A DNA stretch of 64,000 nt. Origin: Geobacillus sp. 46C-IIa. Lineage in GTDB: Bacteria; Bacillota; Bacilli; Bacillales; Anoxybacillaceae. Each line of letters begins with the position of its first letter. Positions within the stretch are counted from its first letter, which is position 1. This document shows positions 50,039 to 60,163 of this stretch, piece after piece. The notes beneath the pieces are model-generated. The model was not told the DNA's origin and made no database searches. It saw nothing but the letters and a program-made list of their open reading frames with translations. The translations under genes were made by a program, and so were the position numbers. The stretch lies in assembly GCF_014679505.1 (NCBI RefSeq), contig NZ_CP061474.1, positions 2,552,001 to 2,616,000 of the forward strand. Direction: 5' to 3'.

Positions 50039-50416
50039 TTATTCAGCAAAAAACACTTCTTGCACCGCCCGTTCAAGCGCCTCGCCATAATTGGCGTTGC
50101 CGCGAATATTTTCAAGCAAGTAAGCTAATTCTTCGCCAAACTGTTCGAGTTCGACCGACGTCCCCCCGCTCTCAAGCCAGATCGTCTCTTCCTTGGCAAA
50201 CGCCGCTTTCAACTCCGGCCACCACTGCTTCGGGATGATGACATAAAGAAAGCGGTCAGCCGTTTCCAAAATGTACACAAACGCCAATCCATCCGAATCG
50301 ACGAGCATATGGCGTTTTGGCGTCACGTTCGCGAGCGGAACCGGAACATCGTCAACATGCAGCCAAAGCCGGCCGCCTTTCCGCTCCACCCGTTCAACGG
50401 TCACTTTGTTGTTCAT
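50039..50416 (-). CDS. yjbL: UPF0738 protein YjbL-like
   Basis: 125 residues: MNNKVTVERVERKGGRLWLH, VDDVPVPLANVTPKRHMLVD, SDGLAFVYILETADRFLYVI, IPKQWWPELKAAFAKEETIW. The order and length match YjbL in B. subtilis. Function unknown. A region of about 125 bases (49914-50038) separates it from the RelQ gene. GGAGAG precedes the ATG. Confidence 0.85.
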   Translation of the reverse strand: MNNKVTVERVERKGGRLWLHVDDVPVPLANVTPKRHMLVDSDGLAFVYILETADRFLYVIIPKQWWPELKAAFAKEETIWLESGGTSVELEQFGEELAYLLENIRGNANYGEALERAVQEVFFAE

Positions 50417-50550
50417 GGTTTCTCTCCTTCCGCATCAACCATCCGCCCTTTATTTTACCATATTCACCCTATGCAGACGAAATAATTGATATTCGCGGAA
50501 AAACAACTGATAATAGAAAGAGACGATGTCTTGCCTGAAGGAGAACTATA

Positions 50551-51138
50551 ATGCGTCAAGAAGTAGAAATTGAATTCAAAAACTTGTTGACTGCAGCGGA
50601 GTTTGACGCGGTTCGTTCCGCCTTCCGCCTCGATGATGGCGCTTTCCGCCGCCAAGAAAACCATTACTTTGACACCCCTTCATTCGCCTTAAAAGAACAG
50701 GCAGCCGCGTTGCGCATCCGGGTGAAAGAGGGGAGATTCACCTTTACATTGAAACAAACGCAAGCTGACGGGTCGCTCTTAGAAACGCACGAACCGCTCG
50801 CTCCGTCTGAAGCGGAGGCGTTGCTCGCCGGCGCGACCCCGCGGGGGGCGATCGCGGTGCTGCTTAAGGAAATGGACATCGATCCGCGCGCTGTCCGTTG
50901 CTTCGGCTCCCTCGTCACGGACCGTGCCGAGTGGCCATATGAAGGCGGCATGCTATGTCTTGACCATAACCGTTACTTAGAACACGAAGATTATGAACTC
51001 GAATATGAGACAGACAACGCTAAAGCGGGCGAGGAGCGGTTTTTGCGCCTGCTTGAGGCGCTCGGCATCCCGCGCCGCCTGGCGCCAAACAAAATCGCCC
51101 GCTTCTATGCCCGCAAGTATGAAATGGGGGAAAGATGA
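50551..51138 (+). CDS. yjbK: CYTH-domain protein YjbK
   Basis: 195 residues. The first residues, [13 protein letters not shown], carry the CYTH ExExK motif, and [17 protein letters not shown] and [19 protein letters not shown] supply the tunnel charges. CYTH proteins act on triphosphates; YjbK is a probable inorganic triphosphatase in the RelQ neighbourhood. GAAGGAGAAC precedes the ATG. Divergent from yjbL. Confidence 0.9.
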   Translation: MRQEVEIEFKNLLTAAEFDAVRSAFRLDDGAFRRQENHYFDTPSFALKEQAAALRIRVKEGRFTFTLKQTQADGSLLETHEPLAPSEAEALLAGATPRGAIAVLLKEMDIDPRAVRCFGSLVTDRAEWPYEGGMLCLDHNRYLEHEDYELEYETDNAKAGEERFLRLLEALGIPRRLAPNKIARFYARKYEMGER

Positions 51139-51743
51139 TGACCGTTTCGCCGTTAAAATTGCTTGTCGAATGGCAAGCGTTGCAGACATTCTCGCCTGGG
51201 CGCTCAAACTTATTGCCATCGCCCGTTCCATCGCTGTTTTCCAGCCTCCTTGCCGAATCCCTTGACAGCCAAGCGGAAGCAGCGATCCATGAGCTTCGGA
51301 ATCCGGTCGCTGCCGGCAACGGCGCCGCTAAATGGGATGGTCAGGCGGCTCCAGCTTCTGCCGCGCCGTCTTCCATTGATGCCCTCATTGCCGCCGCGGC
51401 AGAAAAATACGATGTTGACCCGCAACTCATCCGCGCCGTCATTCGCCATGAGTCAAATTTCCGCCCCGATGCGAAAAGCCCGGCTGGAGCGCTTGGACTC
51501 ATGCAGCTCATGCCAAGCACGGCAAAAATGCTCGGCGTCAACAACCCCCTTGACCCGGCGCAAAACATCGACGGCGGAGTAAAATATTTGCGTCAGCTTC
51601 TTGACCGCTACGGTGGTGACACCGCTCTCGCCTTGGCTGCCTACAACGCCGGACCAGGCCGCGTCGACCGCTACGGCGGCGTGCCGCCGTTTGCGGAAAC
51701 GAAAGCGTACGTTGAACGCGTGCTGCGAAGCTACCGCGCGTAA
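51135..51743 (+). CDS. Lytic transglycosylase CwlQ-like (YjbJ)
   Basis: 202 residues. Residues 80-202 form an SLT domain: [20 protein letters not shown] (catalytic Glu), [60 protein letters not shown]. No classic signal peptide is seen in the first 70 residues, as is known for YjbJ/CwlQ. The ATG overlaps the yjbK stop. Confidence 0.9.
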   Translation: MMTVSPLKLLVEWQALQTFSPGRSNLLPSPVPSLFSSLLAESLDSQAEAAIHELRNPVAAGNGAAKWDGQAAPASAAPSSIDALIAAAAEKYDVDPQLIRAVIRHESNFRPDAKSPAGALGLMQLMPSTAKMLGVNNPLDPAQNIDGGVKYLRQLLDRYGGDTALALAAYNAGPGRVDRYGGVPPFAETKAYVERVLRSYRA

Positions 51744-51844
51744 ATCGCGGTGTTCAAGTCACTTTGTTTGAGATAAATGCCTGCTGTTGATAAAATAGCA
51801 ATCAAACGACGACGAATGATTTTCAAGCAAAAGGAGCATCCGCA

Positions 51845-52258
51845 ATGTCAGAACAATGGCAAACCCTTTATGAGGCGATCGGCGGAGAGGAAACGGTGGC
51901 GAAGCTTGTTGAAGCGTTTTACCGGCGCGTGGCCGCACACCCGGACTTGCGCCCGCTTTTCCCTGACGATTTTACGGAAATCGCCCGCAAGCAAAAACAA
52001 TTTTTAACGCAATATTTGGGCGGGCCTCCGCTTTATACCGCCGAGCATGGCCACCCGATGATGCGGGCGCGCCATCTTCGGTTCGAAATTACGCCGAAAC
52101 GGGCAGAAGCGTGGCTTGCCTGTATGCGGGCGGCCATGGATGAAATCGGCCTGTCCGGGCCAGCGCGCGAACAATTTTATCACCGTCTTGTGCTCACCGC
52201 CCACCATATGGTCAATACCCCGGATCATTTGGACAGAAAGGAGCATTCCCTTGAATGA
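51845..52258 (+). CDS. yjbI: Truncated hemoglobin, group II (YjbI)
   Basis: 137 residues: [80 protein letters not shown], with the proximal His in [12 protein letters not shown]/trHbII type. It may handle O2 or NO. AAAGGAGCATCCGCA precedes the ATG. spxH overlaps its end, so they are co-expressed. Confidence 0.93.
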   Translation: MSEQWQTLYEAIGGEETVAKLVEAFYRRVAAHPDLRPLFPDDFTEIARKQKQFLTQYLGGPPLYTAEHGHPMMRARHLRFEITPKRAEAWLACMRAAMDEIGLSGPAREQFYHRLVLTAHHMVNTPDHLDRKEHSLE

Positions 52259-53144
52259 GAAGTTCGCTGGGAAAACGGCGCCGTCTTATGCCCCTTCCCA
52301 GCCGCTAGGCAACACGAACAAACCGCTGGAGCTGTACTTATTTATCGATCCTTTATGCCCGGAATGCTGGGGGCTTGAACCAATCATCAAAAAGCTGAAA
52401 ATTGAATATGGCCGTTTTTTTACCATAAGGTACGTATTGAGAGGAAAGTGGGCGGCATGGAACACGCGCAAAGGAGCGAAACCGGAAGCGATGGCGAAGG
52501 CGTGGGAATGGACAGCCAATCGTTCCGGCATGTCATGCGACGGAAGCGTCTGGCTTGAGAACCCGGTCTCGAGCCCGTTTGCCCCGTCACTCGCCATTAA
52601 AGCGGCAGAAATGCAAGGAAAGCGAGCTGGCCTTCGCTTTTTGCGCAAGCTGCAAGAACAGCTGTTTCTCGAAAAACAAAACGTCGCTGACTTGGCTGTA
52701 CTGGCGGAATGCGCCGCCGAGGCCGGACTTGATGTTGATGAATTCCTGCGCGACATGCATTCACCAGGGGCCGCAAAAGCGCTTCAGTGTGATATAAAAA
52801 TCACCTCGGAAATGGATGTCGACGAGACACCGACACTCGTGTTGTTTAACGAAAACATTGAAGACGAAGGCATTAAAATTTCCGGATGCTATCCGTATGA
52901 TATTTACGTCGAACTAATCGCTGAAATGCTTGGCTTCCATCCCGAGCCGTCCCCTCCTCCTCCGCTCGAGTCATTTTTAAGCCATTTTAAATTCGTCGCC
53001 ACGAAAGAAGTTGCCGTTGTGTACAATTGGACCATCCAGGAAGCGGAAACGGAAATGAAAAAGCTGCAGTTGAAGCAAAAAGTAGAGCGGGTGCCTGTCA
53101 AACATGGAACGTTTTGGCGCTGTATTGAAGACGCCCGGCCTTAG
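52251..53144 (+). CDS. spxH: SpxH (YjbH), ClpXP adaptor for Spx
   Basis: 297 residues from TTG 52251 (AAAGGAGCATTCCC upstream), overlapping yjbI by 8 bases. DsbA-like fold with [20 protein letters not shown] (CPEC) near residue 35 and [20 protein letters not shown]. It delivers Spx to ClpXP and is blocked under disulfide stress. spx itself lies at 60.2 kb in this window. Known YjbH starts from a non-ATG codon in some species; the 135-base upstream frame is not used. Confidence 0.9.
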   Translation: MNEKFAGKTAPSYAPSQPLGNTNKPLELYLFIDPLCPECWGLEPIIKKLKIEYGRFFTIRYVLRGKWAAWNTRKGAKPEAMAKAWEWTANRSGMSCDGSVWLENPVSSPFAPSLAIKAAEMQGKRAGLRFLRKLQEQLFLEKQNVADLAVLAECAAEAGLDVDEFLRDMHSPGAAKALQCDIKITSEMDVDETPTLVLFNENIEDEGIKISGCYPYDIYVELIAEMLGFHPEPSPPPPLESFLSHFKFVATKEVAVVYNWTIQEAETEMKKLQLKQKVERVPVKHGTFWRCIEDARP

Positions 53145-53147
53145 AAA

Positions 53148-53188
53148 ACAAGAAGAAAGCCCGGCTGACGCCGGGCTTTCTTCTTGTT
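53148..53188 (+). terminator. Terminator after spxH
   Basis: AAGAAAGCCCGGC and GCCGGGCTTTCTT pair around TGAC, then a T-rich end. Confidence 0.9.
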
Positions 53189-53417
53189 GTCAAGACAACA
53201 AAGGGGATGGGAGAAATTGTTCACGGTCAAACAAAGGGGTATCAGTTTTGTCTTCCGTTCACATCTTTATCTTAACAAACAGCCAAACCCGTTGGCAACC
53301 TGTTTGCTCGTTTGTTCACATTATTGTCATAATTCGCCTCACCTTTGGCACCTGTCATGATTACGTAGGCCATGCACATATATTCAACTAAAAGCAAACG
53401 AAAAGGAGGCGGCGTTG

Positions 53418-53615
53418 ATGAGAAGACGAATCGGTTTATTCCTTTGGATCGCGGCCGCTGCCGCTGCGTTTTTCCTCAACCTTTTAGGGCTTATGCAGCT
53501 GCTCCCGCTTTGGGCGACGATGCCGCTTTTGTTTTTCTCGTTGCTTGGGCTGGTGGCAGCCTGGAATCGCCGCCACCAGTTTAAGGGGTTTCCGTCCAAA
53601 CGGATGTGGCTATAA
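53418..53615 (+). CDS. Small membrane protein of unknown function
   Basis: 65 residues: RRRIGLFLWIAAAAAAFFLN, LLGLMQLLPLWATMPLLFFS, LLGLVAAWNRRHQFKGFPSK. Two hydrophobic helices with a basic start and end. AAAGGAGGCGGCGTTG precedes the ATG. The 270 bases before it (53190-53417) contain no other gene. No family recognised. Confidence 0.7.
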   Translation: MRRRIGLFLWIAAAAAAFFLNLLGLMQLLPLWATMPLLFFSLLGLVAAWNRRHQFKGFPSKRMWL

Positions 53616-53628
53616 CGCCGCATCCGTT

Positions 53629-55452
53629 TTATTTTCCAAGCAGGCGTTCCATTTCTTCCAATTTCTCTGCAAACACTTGGCACGCTTGGCGGATCGGTTC
53701 GGCGCTTGTCATATCGACGCCCGCTTTTTTCAGCACCTCGATCGGATAATCGGAGCTGCCGGCTTTTAAAAAGTCGATATACCGTTTCACCGCCGGCTCT
53801 CCTTCCTCTAAAATCTGCCTGCTGAGCGCCGTCGCTGCGCTGAAGCCGGTCGCGTACTGATACACGTAATAGTTGTAATAAAAATGCGGGATGCGCGCCC
53901 ATTCAAGGCCAATTTCTTCATCAACCACCATATCCTCGCCGAAATACTTTTTGTTCAAGTCATAATAGAGCGACGTGAGCGTCTTTGCCGTCAGCGCTTC
54001 CCCCTCCTGCGCTTTCAGATGGATCAAATGCTCGAACTCGGCAAACATCGTCTGCCGGAAGACGGTGCCGCGGAACCCTTCAAGATAATGGTTCAGCAAG
54101 TATAGCCGTTTTTTCTCATCGTCGATCGTTTTCAGCAAATGATCGTTCAACAACGCCTCATTGCATGTTGATGCCACTTCAGCAACAAAAATCGAATAAT
54201 GGGCGTACGGATACGGCTGTGTTTTGCGCGTATAGTAGCTATGGACCGAGTGGCCGAACTCATGTACGAGCGTAAATAAGTTGTTTACGTTGTCTTGCCA
54301 GTTCAGCAAAATGTACGGATGAGTGCCGTACGCCCCTGATGAATAGGCTCCGCTTCGCTTTCCTCTATTTTCGCGCACATCGACCCAACGGTTCTCAAGC
54401 CCTTCCTTGATGATCGCCACATATTCCTCGCCAAGCGGCGCCAGCCCGTCAAGCATATATTGCTTCGCTTCGTCGTAGGTCACTTCCATTTTCACATCTT
54501 GCACAAGCGGGGCATATAAGTCGTACATATGCAACTCGTCGAGTCCAAGCACGTTTTTGCGCAGCCGGACATACCGGTGCAACAGCGGCAAATGCTCGTG
54601 AATCGTGGCAATTAAATTGTCATAGACGCTCTCCGGAATCTTGTTCGCATCCAATGCCGCTTCCCGCGCTGAGCTATAGCGGCGGACACGGGCGAAAAAG
54701 TTGTCTTTCTTCACCGTGCCCGCAAGCGTATTGGCAAACGTGTTCTGAAACTTCTCGTACGTATGGTATACCGCATGAAACGCATCGCGGCGAACGCGGC
54801 GGTCGGTGCTTTCCAAAAAGCGGATAAACCGGCCGTGCGTCACTTCCACCTCATCTCCGTTTTCGTCGCGGATCGTCGGGAACGTTAAGTCAGCATTGTT
54901 TAACGCACTGAACGTGGATGATGTCGCCTGCATGACCTCAGCCGCCTGTGCCAACAGCGCTTCTTCTTCAGCTGACAAGACGTGCGGGCGCTGGCGCGTA
55001 ATTTCATCTAGCGCGTGTTCATACAGCCTGAGCGGTTCGTATTGCGCCAAAAACGAACGCAACACCGCTTCATCAATGTCCAACATTTCCGGCACGATAA
55101 ACGCCATCGCGCTCGATGCTTCGCTGTACAAGCTTTTCGCCCGATCGTTGAGCCCTTGGTAAAACGCGTTCGTCGTGTCTTGGTCGTAGCGCATATGGGC
55201 GTATGTATACAGCTTGCCGAGGCGCATCGACACTTCATCTTGATATTGCAGCGCTTCATACATCACTTCTGGCGATTCGCGAAGCCGCCCTTTGTATTCG
55301 CTGATCTTCGGGATCAGCGCCTTCACTTGCTGAAACTCCTGTTCCCAAGCGTCATCGGTCGGGAAAATGTCCTCGAGCCGCCACGTTTCCTCGACAGGTA
55401 TTTCGCTCCGGGACGGGAGCGACTTCGTTGCCTTGTTCTCTTCCACCGTCAC
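53629..55452 (-). CDS. pepF: Oligoendopeptidase F
   Basis: 607 residues of the M3 family: EETWRLEDIFPTDDAWEQEF, a helical body, NLFTLVHEFGHSVHSYYTRK with HExxH near residue 390, VAEVASTCNEALLNDHLLK and GLEWARIPHFYYNYYVYQYA. It cuts short peptides in the cytoplasm. GTG start with AAGGAGGGATT upstream. Next to coiA, as in B. subtilis (yjbG). Confidence 0.94.
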   Translation of the reverse strand: MTVEENKATKSLPSRSEIPVEETWRLEDIFPTDDAWEQEFQQVKALIPKISEYKGRLRESPEVMYEALQYQDEVSMRLGKLYTYAHMRYDQDTTNAFYQGLNDRAKSLYSEASSAMAFIVPEMLDIDEAVLRSFLAQYEPLRLYEHALDEITRQRPHVLSAEEEALLAQAAEVMQATSSTFSALNNADLTFPTIRDENGDEVEVTHGRFIRFLESTDRRVRRDAFHAVYHTYEKFQNTFANTLAGTVKKDNFFARVRRYSSAREAALDANKIPESVYDNLIATIHEHLPLLHRYVRLRKNVLGLDELHMYDLYAPLVQDVKMEVTYDEAKQYMLDGLAPLGEEYVAIIKEGLENRWVDVRENRGKRSGAYSSGAYGTHPYILLNWQDNVNNLFTLVHEFGHSVHSYYTRKTQPYPYAHYSIFVAEVASTCNEALLNDHLLKTIDDEKKRLYLLNHYLEGFRGTVFRQTMFAEFEHLIHLKAQEGEALTAKTLTSLYYDLNKKYFGEDMVVDEEIGLEWARIPHFYYNYYVYQYATGFSAATALSRQILEEGEPAVKRYIDFLKAGSSDYPIEVLKKAGVDMTSAEPIRQACQVFAEKLEEMERLLGK

Positions 55453-55484
55453 AATCCCTCCTTGAACTATCGGTACACGAATTA

Positions 55485-56774
55485 TTATTCACTATTTTCC
55501 CCCTCTTTTCCTGTTTTTTGCTCATTTTTCCCTTCAGTTCCAAACTCGAGCGTCACCCGATATGTCGCCAGCGCCGGCGTCCGGTGAATTTGCTCAAGAA
55601 GAGCGGCGTCTTGGCGGATGACATCCTCGACCGTTGCTGGAAACGACAGCGGCTTGGCCAAGCAAACCCCACTCCCCTTCTCACAGCGGAGATAGCCGAG
55701 CAAACTTAACCAATGTAAATACTCCCGGACGGCCTGTCGGTAAGTGTCCTGACCGGCAAGCGGCAGTCGGCGCGGCGCGAGCCGCCCGGTGCGGATTTTC
55801 CCATCAATCCACCGGAAGAGCGCCGCCAGCGGCAGCGGCTTTCCCTGCTGGCGAAGGAGCGGCAGAAGGACGTATGTTTGCCAAATGAATGGGGCCGTCT
55901 CCCATAAATAGCCACGCGGCAATGGCCAGCCGGCTTCAGTCGGAAATAGCGATGGGACGATGCCGGCTTGATAAAAATCGGCGCAAATGCGGCGAACTGA
56001 CTTATTCGGATAAAGCGGGAACGTGCGGCGCCATTGTTTTTTCCCTTCAAGCCATTGTTCCCAAAATGTCGGCGGAAGCGGCTGCGGATGGGCGGCAGTC
56101 AAAGCGGCGAATGACAGCGAGGAAAGCGGAAGCGAATCGATGGTGGCCAACGTGCGGCGCACCGACAGCGGCAACGGTCGAGAAAGAAAGATAAAACGCT
56201 TCGTTTCCGGACTATAGTACCATACGTGAGGGACAGCGGAAAATGGAACGCGGCGGGCAAACAGCCATTGAAAGCGGGAGAGCGACACTTCATTCGGGCG
56301 TTTCGGCGAGCGCCGCAAGTGATGCGCCCCTAACACCCAAAGCGGCCGGATGCCGAGGCGCCGGTAGCCGTCATTGCGTTCGCAAAACAGCGATTCATCG
56401 ATTGGGGAACATTGGTATTCGAGGGCATACAGATGGGGGCCATAGCGGAATAATACATCAGGACGCTGCTCGATGGCGGTCAAATATGGCTCAAGCTTCG
56501 CTTCGACCCCTTGGCGGACGAGCCATGCGAACAAATCGTGCTTCCCGGTTAAATGCCGCTCCGACTCCGGTTCATGCTCGAACGGGCAGACCGTCCCTTT
56601 CCGATGGGCGAAATGCGGCAGACGATGGCGGCCGGACCGCAGCACAACTTCCTTCCGGCAAGCGGGACAAAAAAACGGTTCATCGTTCCTCAATTCCAAA
56701 AGCCGCTCCGGGCTCCACCTTTCCGCCCCAGCGAGCGAAATGGGCCGGCCATCGGCTGAAATGGCGACAAACAA
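55485..56774 (-). CDS. coiA: Competence protein CoiA
   Basis: 429 residues from TTG (AAGGGAGGGAGC). N-terminus FVAISADGRPISLAGAERW, a Zn site FFCPACRKEVVLRSG...HFAHRKG, then the nuclease-like LFAWLVRQGVEAKLEPYL, ALEYQCSPIDESLFCERND (E/Q..C restriction-endonuclease-like core). CoiA is needed for recombination of transforming DNA. The C-terminal half is poorly conserved. Upstream of pepF. Confidence 0.9.
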   Translation of the reverse strand: MFVAISADGRPISLAGAERWSPERLLELRNDEPFFCPACRKEVVLRSGRHRLPHFAHRKGTVCPFEHEPESERHLTGKHDLFAWLVRQGVEAKLEPYLTAIEQRPDVLFRYGPHLYALEYQCSPIDESLFCERNDGYRRLGIRPLWVLGAHHLRRSPKRPNEVSLSRFQWLFARRVPFSAVPHVWYYSPETKRFIFLSRPLPLSVRRTLATIDSLPLSSLSFAALTAAHPQPLPPTFWEQWLEGKKQWRRTFPLYPNKSVRRICADFYQAGIVPSLFPTEAGWPLPRGYLWETAPFIWQTYVLLPLLRQQGKPLPLAALFRWIDGKIRTGRLAPRRLPLAGQDTYRQAVREYLHWLSLLGYLRCEKGSGVCLAKPLSFPATVEDVIRQDAALLEQIHRTPALATYRVTLEFGTEGKNEQKTGKEGENSE

Positions 56775-56885
56775 GGTGCTCCCTCCCTTTTGCTTGTTGT
56801 TGTCCTTTCGAAAACATCCCTTCTGTCTTCGTCCGTCTATCGTTTCGACAAATGTCCCTCATTTTCCTGCCGACTTTAGCCATGC

Positions 56886-56917
56886 GAATAAAAAAGCCCG
56901 CCGAATCGGCGGACTTG
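56886..56917 (-). terminator. Terminator after cardiolipin synthase
   Basis: GTCCGCCGA and TCGGCGGGC pair, followed by TTTTTTATT on the minus strand. Confidence 0.85.
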
Positions 56918-56942
56918 CATCAGAAGCGATAAAAACATGTTT

Positions 56943-58451
56943 CTACAACAGCGGCGACAGCAGGCGGGAGACCGATTCAGCGATCCGCACCCGGAATGGA
57001 CGCTGCTGGAACTGCTCATAATCAATGAGGGAAGCATGACGGAAATCTTCCAAAAAGTCGCGCACAAGTTTGTTTGTGCTATCTGTATAATACAAAAATG
57101 CGTTCACTTCAAAATTCAAATGAAAGCTGCGCATATCCATGTTTGCTGTGCCGATTGAAGCAAGCTCGCCATCGACGACGATCACCTTGCTGTGCAAAAA
57201 CCCTTTTTCGTACTCGTAAATTTTCACCCCGGCCTCCAACAGTTCCGGGAAATACGAACGCGAGGCGTAAAAGACGATTTTTTTGTCCGGGCGCTTCGGT
57301 GCCAGCAGACGGACGTCAATGCCGCTTAGCGCTGCTACTTTCAGCGCCGTTAAAATGTCTTCATCCGGCACAAAGTACGGCGAGGCGACCCAAATCGACC
57401 GTTTCGCCGACGTAATCATGGCAAAATACAACTGTTTAATCACTTCCCACTTTTGGTCCGGACCACCGGCGATGAGCTGCACCCCACCTTGGCCTTCTTC
57501 AACAATGAGCGGCGGTGATAAATATTCCGGCGTCAACCACCGTTCACCCGTCATATAATACCAGTCTTGCAAGAAAATGAGTTGCAGCGTCCGGACGGCC
57601 TCACCCCGAATCAACAAATGGGTATCGCGCCAAAATCCAAAATACTCGTCTTTTCCTAAATATTCATCCCCGATGTTCAGCCCGCCGACAAAGCCGACGC
57701 CCCCGTCGATGACAATGATTTTCCGGTGGTTACGGAAGTTGATTTGGTTGCTCAAAAACGGCAGACGCACCGGCGAAAACGGAATCATCTCCACCCCAGC
57801 CGCGCGCAGCTCTTCAATGTAGGCATTCGACAGCTTCCAGCTGCCGACGGCGTCATATAAAAAACGAACGCACACGCCTTGGCGCGCCTTTTCCATCAGG
57901 ACATGCTTCAGTTTTTGGCCGATTCCGTCATGGCGGACGATATAGTATTCCAAATGGATATGGTGCTCCGCTTTTTCCAGCTCGTTAAAAATCGCGGCAA
58001 ACGTCTCTTCGCCATTCGTCAACACCGCCGTCTGCGACGCCAATGAAACCGGATGTTGACCGATGCGATAAGCGAGATGCAACAGCGGGCGCTGATGGGG
58101 TGCCATCGGCAGCCGCTCTATGGCGATCGGCGACGGCTCTTGAAACTTCAACAACACCGCCTCATCAGATTCAGCTTTCTTTTTAAAGCGCCGCTGTTGC
58201 CAATAGTTGCGCCCAAATAATAAATAAAACAAAAACCCAACAAACGGGAAGCTGCCTAACACTGCCAGCCAGGCGATCGTTTGCGCCGGTTTTCGATTCT
58301 CGAGTGAAATGACAAACGCGATAAAGACGACCGAGCAAGAGATGAGCACACTAAAAATGCCGAGCAGCTTCCCTTCCCAATAATCGTGCGTCAATGCCAG
58401 CAGCACGCCGACAAGAGCGATGAGAATCGCCACCCTAGACGTGTTTCTCAA
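56943..58451 (-). CDS. cls: Cardiolipin synthase
   Basis: 502 residues. Two N-terminal membrane helices (LLALTHDYWEGKLLGIFSVL...) and two phospholipase-D motifs: NFRNHRKIIVIDGGVGFVGG and FLHSKVIVVDGELASIGTAN, with the HxKx4D residues in both. It joins two phosphatidylglycerols. The start is TTG with GGAGGGGTTTCG upstream. Lone gene between coiA and mecA. Confidence 0.93.
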   Translation of the reverse strand: MRNTSRVAILIALVGVLLALTHDYWEGKLLGIFSVLISCSVVFIAFVISLENRKPAQTIAWLAVLGSFPFVGFLFYLLFGRNYWQQRRFKKKAESDEAVLLKFQEPSPIAIERLPMAPHQRPLLHLAYRIGQHPVSLASQTAVLTNGEETFAAIFNELEKAEHHIHLEYYIVRHDGIGQKLKHVLMEKARQGVCVRFLYDAVGSWKLSNAYIEELRAAGVEMIPFSPVRLPFLSNQINFRNHRKIIVIDGGVGFVGGLNIGDEYLGKDEYFGFWRDTHLLIRGEAVRTLQLIFLQDWYYMTGERWLTPEYLSPPLIVEEGQGGVQLIAGGPDQKWEVIKQLYFAMITSAKRSIWVASPYFVPDEDILTALKVAALSGIDVRLLAPKRPDKKIVFYASRSYFPELLEAGVKIYEYEKGFLHSKVIVVDGELASIGTANMDMRSFHLNFEVNAFLYYTDSTNKLVRDFLEDFRHASLIDYEQFQQRPFRVRIAESVSRLLSPLL

Positions 58452-58501
58452 CGAAACCCCTCCACCTGCTTTTCATGATGACTGCCCTTCCCTTTCTAAC
58501 G

Positions 58502-58537
58502 AAGAAAACGCCGATTTCTGGCAGCGAAATCGGCGAA
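58502..58537 (-). terminator. Terminator after mecA
   Basis: CGCCGATTTC and GAAATCGGCG pair around a seven-base loop, followed by TTTTCTTC on the minus strand. Confidence 0.85.
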
Positions 58538-58546
58538 ATGGAAACG

Positions 58547-59227
58547 TTATGGGGCTGGAAAATATCCTTTTACTGTTTCGAGCGCGTTGTCGCCCATAAT
58601 TTCAATTCCGTATTCTTCCAGACGGTAAATCGTCAGCTGCGAATCGTTTCCGTATTCCAGAAGGAGGCTGAGCATATTGTCTATTTCATGCTCGCTATAT
58701 TGTTCGTCAAATTCGACAAACAAATAGTAGCACCCTTCAAACTGGAACAGGCGGTTCGACAAGTCGGAAAAGTCCGCGCGATGCGCCAAGGAGATCACGT
58801 CTTCAATATCTTTAAACGAAATGACAAACTGAAGGACGTCCTGCTCCCCGCTGTCTTCGGCGGCATCGCTTCGGCCGAAATGGAAATGGTGGCCAAACAG
58901 CGATTCGATCTTCTCATCGGCCGACACCGAGAACTCGCGCCATCTTTCTTCCGGAAGCGGCAGCTCAAGCTTGCTCCCGTCCTTGGACAACTGCGCTTTT
59001 GTCACGACAACCTCAAGCCCTTTTTCCAACGCCTGCACTTGAATCCAAAGCGGGCCGTCGAGCGAAAAATCGCTTTCACCATGGACTTCATCCATCATTT
59101 CCCAAAACAGTTCCTCGCTCCGTTCCCGATTATACCAGATTTCTTCACGATCAAAACCGCGCTCCTCTATATCAACATACGAAATATAAAATTTTACCGT
59201 ATGATCATTGATGCGTTCGATTTCCAT
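58547..59227 (-). CDS. mecA: MecA adaptor protein
   Basis: 226 residues. N-terminal MEIERINDHTVKFYISYVDI, EERGFDREEIWYNRERSEEL, and C-terminal VISLAHRADFSDLSNRLFQF, EYSEHEIDNMLSLLLEYGND. It hands ComK and other proteins to ClpCP. GGGAGAGTTGAGAAG precedes the ATG. Length and motifs are standard. Confidence 0.94.
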   Translation of the reverse strand: MEIERINDHTVKFYISYVDIEERGFDREEIWYNRERSEELFWEMMDEVHGESDFSLDGPLWIQVQALEKGLEVVVTKAQLSKDGSKLELPLPEERWREFSVSADEKIESLFGHHFHFGRSDAAEDSGEQDVLQFVISFKDIEDVISLAHRADFSDLSNRLFQFEGCYYLFVEFDEQYSEHEIDNMLSLLLEYGNDSQLTIYRLEEYGIEIMGDNALETVKGYFPAP

Positions 59228-59387
59228 CTTCTCAACTCTCCCTTCTAAACAAAGAAATAAAAAGGGAAGGGATCTTGCCCCTAGACATTCTCTTTATTAG
59301 TGAAAACTTATATCTTGTACTTTATATTTTATGATAAAAAGCGAAGGAAGGGAAATAAAAAAACGCGTTTTTAAAAATTGGTTATGA

Positions 59388-59410
59388 AACCGGCCATGCC
59401 CTACTATAAT
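59388..59410 (+). promoter_or_regulatory. Promoter of the TerC-family gene
   Basis: TATAAT at 59405-59410, with TTATGA 17 bases before it as a weak -35; 33 bases before the ATG. No yybP-ykoY riboswitch is visible in the leader. Confidence 0.5.
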
Positions 59411-59442
59411 GGTGATGAACACGGACGGAATGAGGGACGCCT

Positions 59443-60111
59443 ATGGTGGATGAATATATCGTCTCGATCTTATTAATCATCGGCATCGATGTCATTCTCG
59501 GCGGGGACAATGCGGTTGTCATTGCGTTAGCGAGCCGCAATTTGCCGGAACAGAAGCGGAACATCGCCATCGTCCTCGGTACGGCGTTGGCGATCGCCGT
59601 CCGTATTTTATTGACGGCGGCCGTTGTGTGGCTGTTGACTGTTCCGTTTTTGCAGCTTGCCGGCGGCCTCATCCTCTTTTGGATCGCCTTGAAGCTGATT
59701 GGGCAAAAAGACGAAAAACCGGCCACGATTAAGGCTGAACCATCGCTCTGGAAAGCGGTGCGGACGATCGTTGCCGCCGATGTCGTCATGGGCATGGACA
59801 ACGTCATCGCCATCGCCGGGGCGGCCCAAGGCCATATCGGGCTTGTCGTCTTCGGCTTTCTCTGCTCCGTTCCTATCATCATTGTAGGCAGCAAAATCAT
59901 TCTTTATGCCATGGAACGGTTCCCGTTTCTCATTTATATCGGCGGTGCCTTATTGGCTTACACCGCCGGAAAAATGATCGCCGCCGAAGAACAGCTGCGC
60001 CCGTTTTATGACCCGCATTGGGAGCTCCTCTTCCCGCTCTCAGCGGCCATTCTTGCCGTTGTGCTCGGCTTTGCGGCCAACCGCCGGGCGCGCACTGTCA
60101 AATGGCACTAG
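59443..60111 (+). CDS. TerC/YjbE-family membrane protein, probable metal exporter
   Basis: 222 residues, about seven helices: GIDVILGGDNAVVIALASRN and VAADVVMGMDNVIAIAGAAQ, the two repeated GGDN/GMDN motifs of TerC. The family exports Mn(II). GAATGAGGGACGC precedes the ATG. It is in the position of B. subtilis yjbE. A perfect bidirectional terminator separates it from spx. Confidence 0.9.
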   Translation: MVDEYIVSILLIIGIDVILGGDNAVVIALASRNLPEQKRNIAIVLGTALAIAVRILLTAAVVWLLTVPFLQLAGGLILFWIALKLIGQKDEKPATIKAEPSLWKAVRTIVAADVVMGMDNVIAIAGAAQGHIGLVVFGFLCSVPIIIVGSKIILYAMERFPFLIYIGGALLAYTAGKMIAAEEQLRPFYDPHWELLFPLSAAILAVVLGFAANRRARTVKWH

Positions 60112-60121
60112 GCGGCCGCTG

Positions 60122-60162
60122 ATAAAAAACTTCTACATGGCGTGCCATGTAGAAGTTTTTTG
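60122..60162. terminator. Bidirectional terminator between yjbE-like and spx
   Basis: AAAAAACTTCTACATGGC and GCCATGTAGAAGTTTTTT form an 18-base perfect stem. Confidence 0.93.
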
Positions 60163-60163
60163 A

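Noticed and set aside
59240..59442. yybP-ykoY manganese riboswitch before the TerC-family gene
   Set aside because: TerC genes often have one, but the leader is only about 30 bases long after the promoter and lacks the conserved loops.
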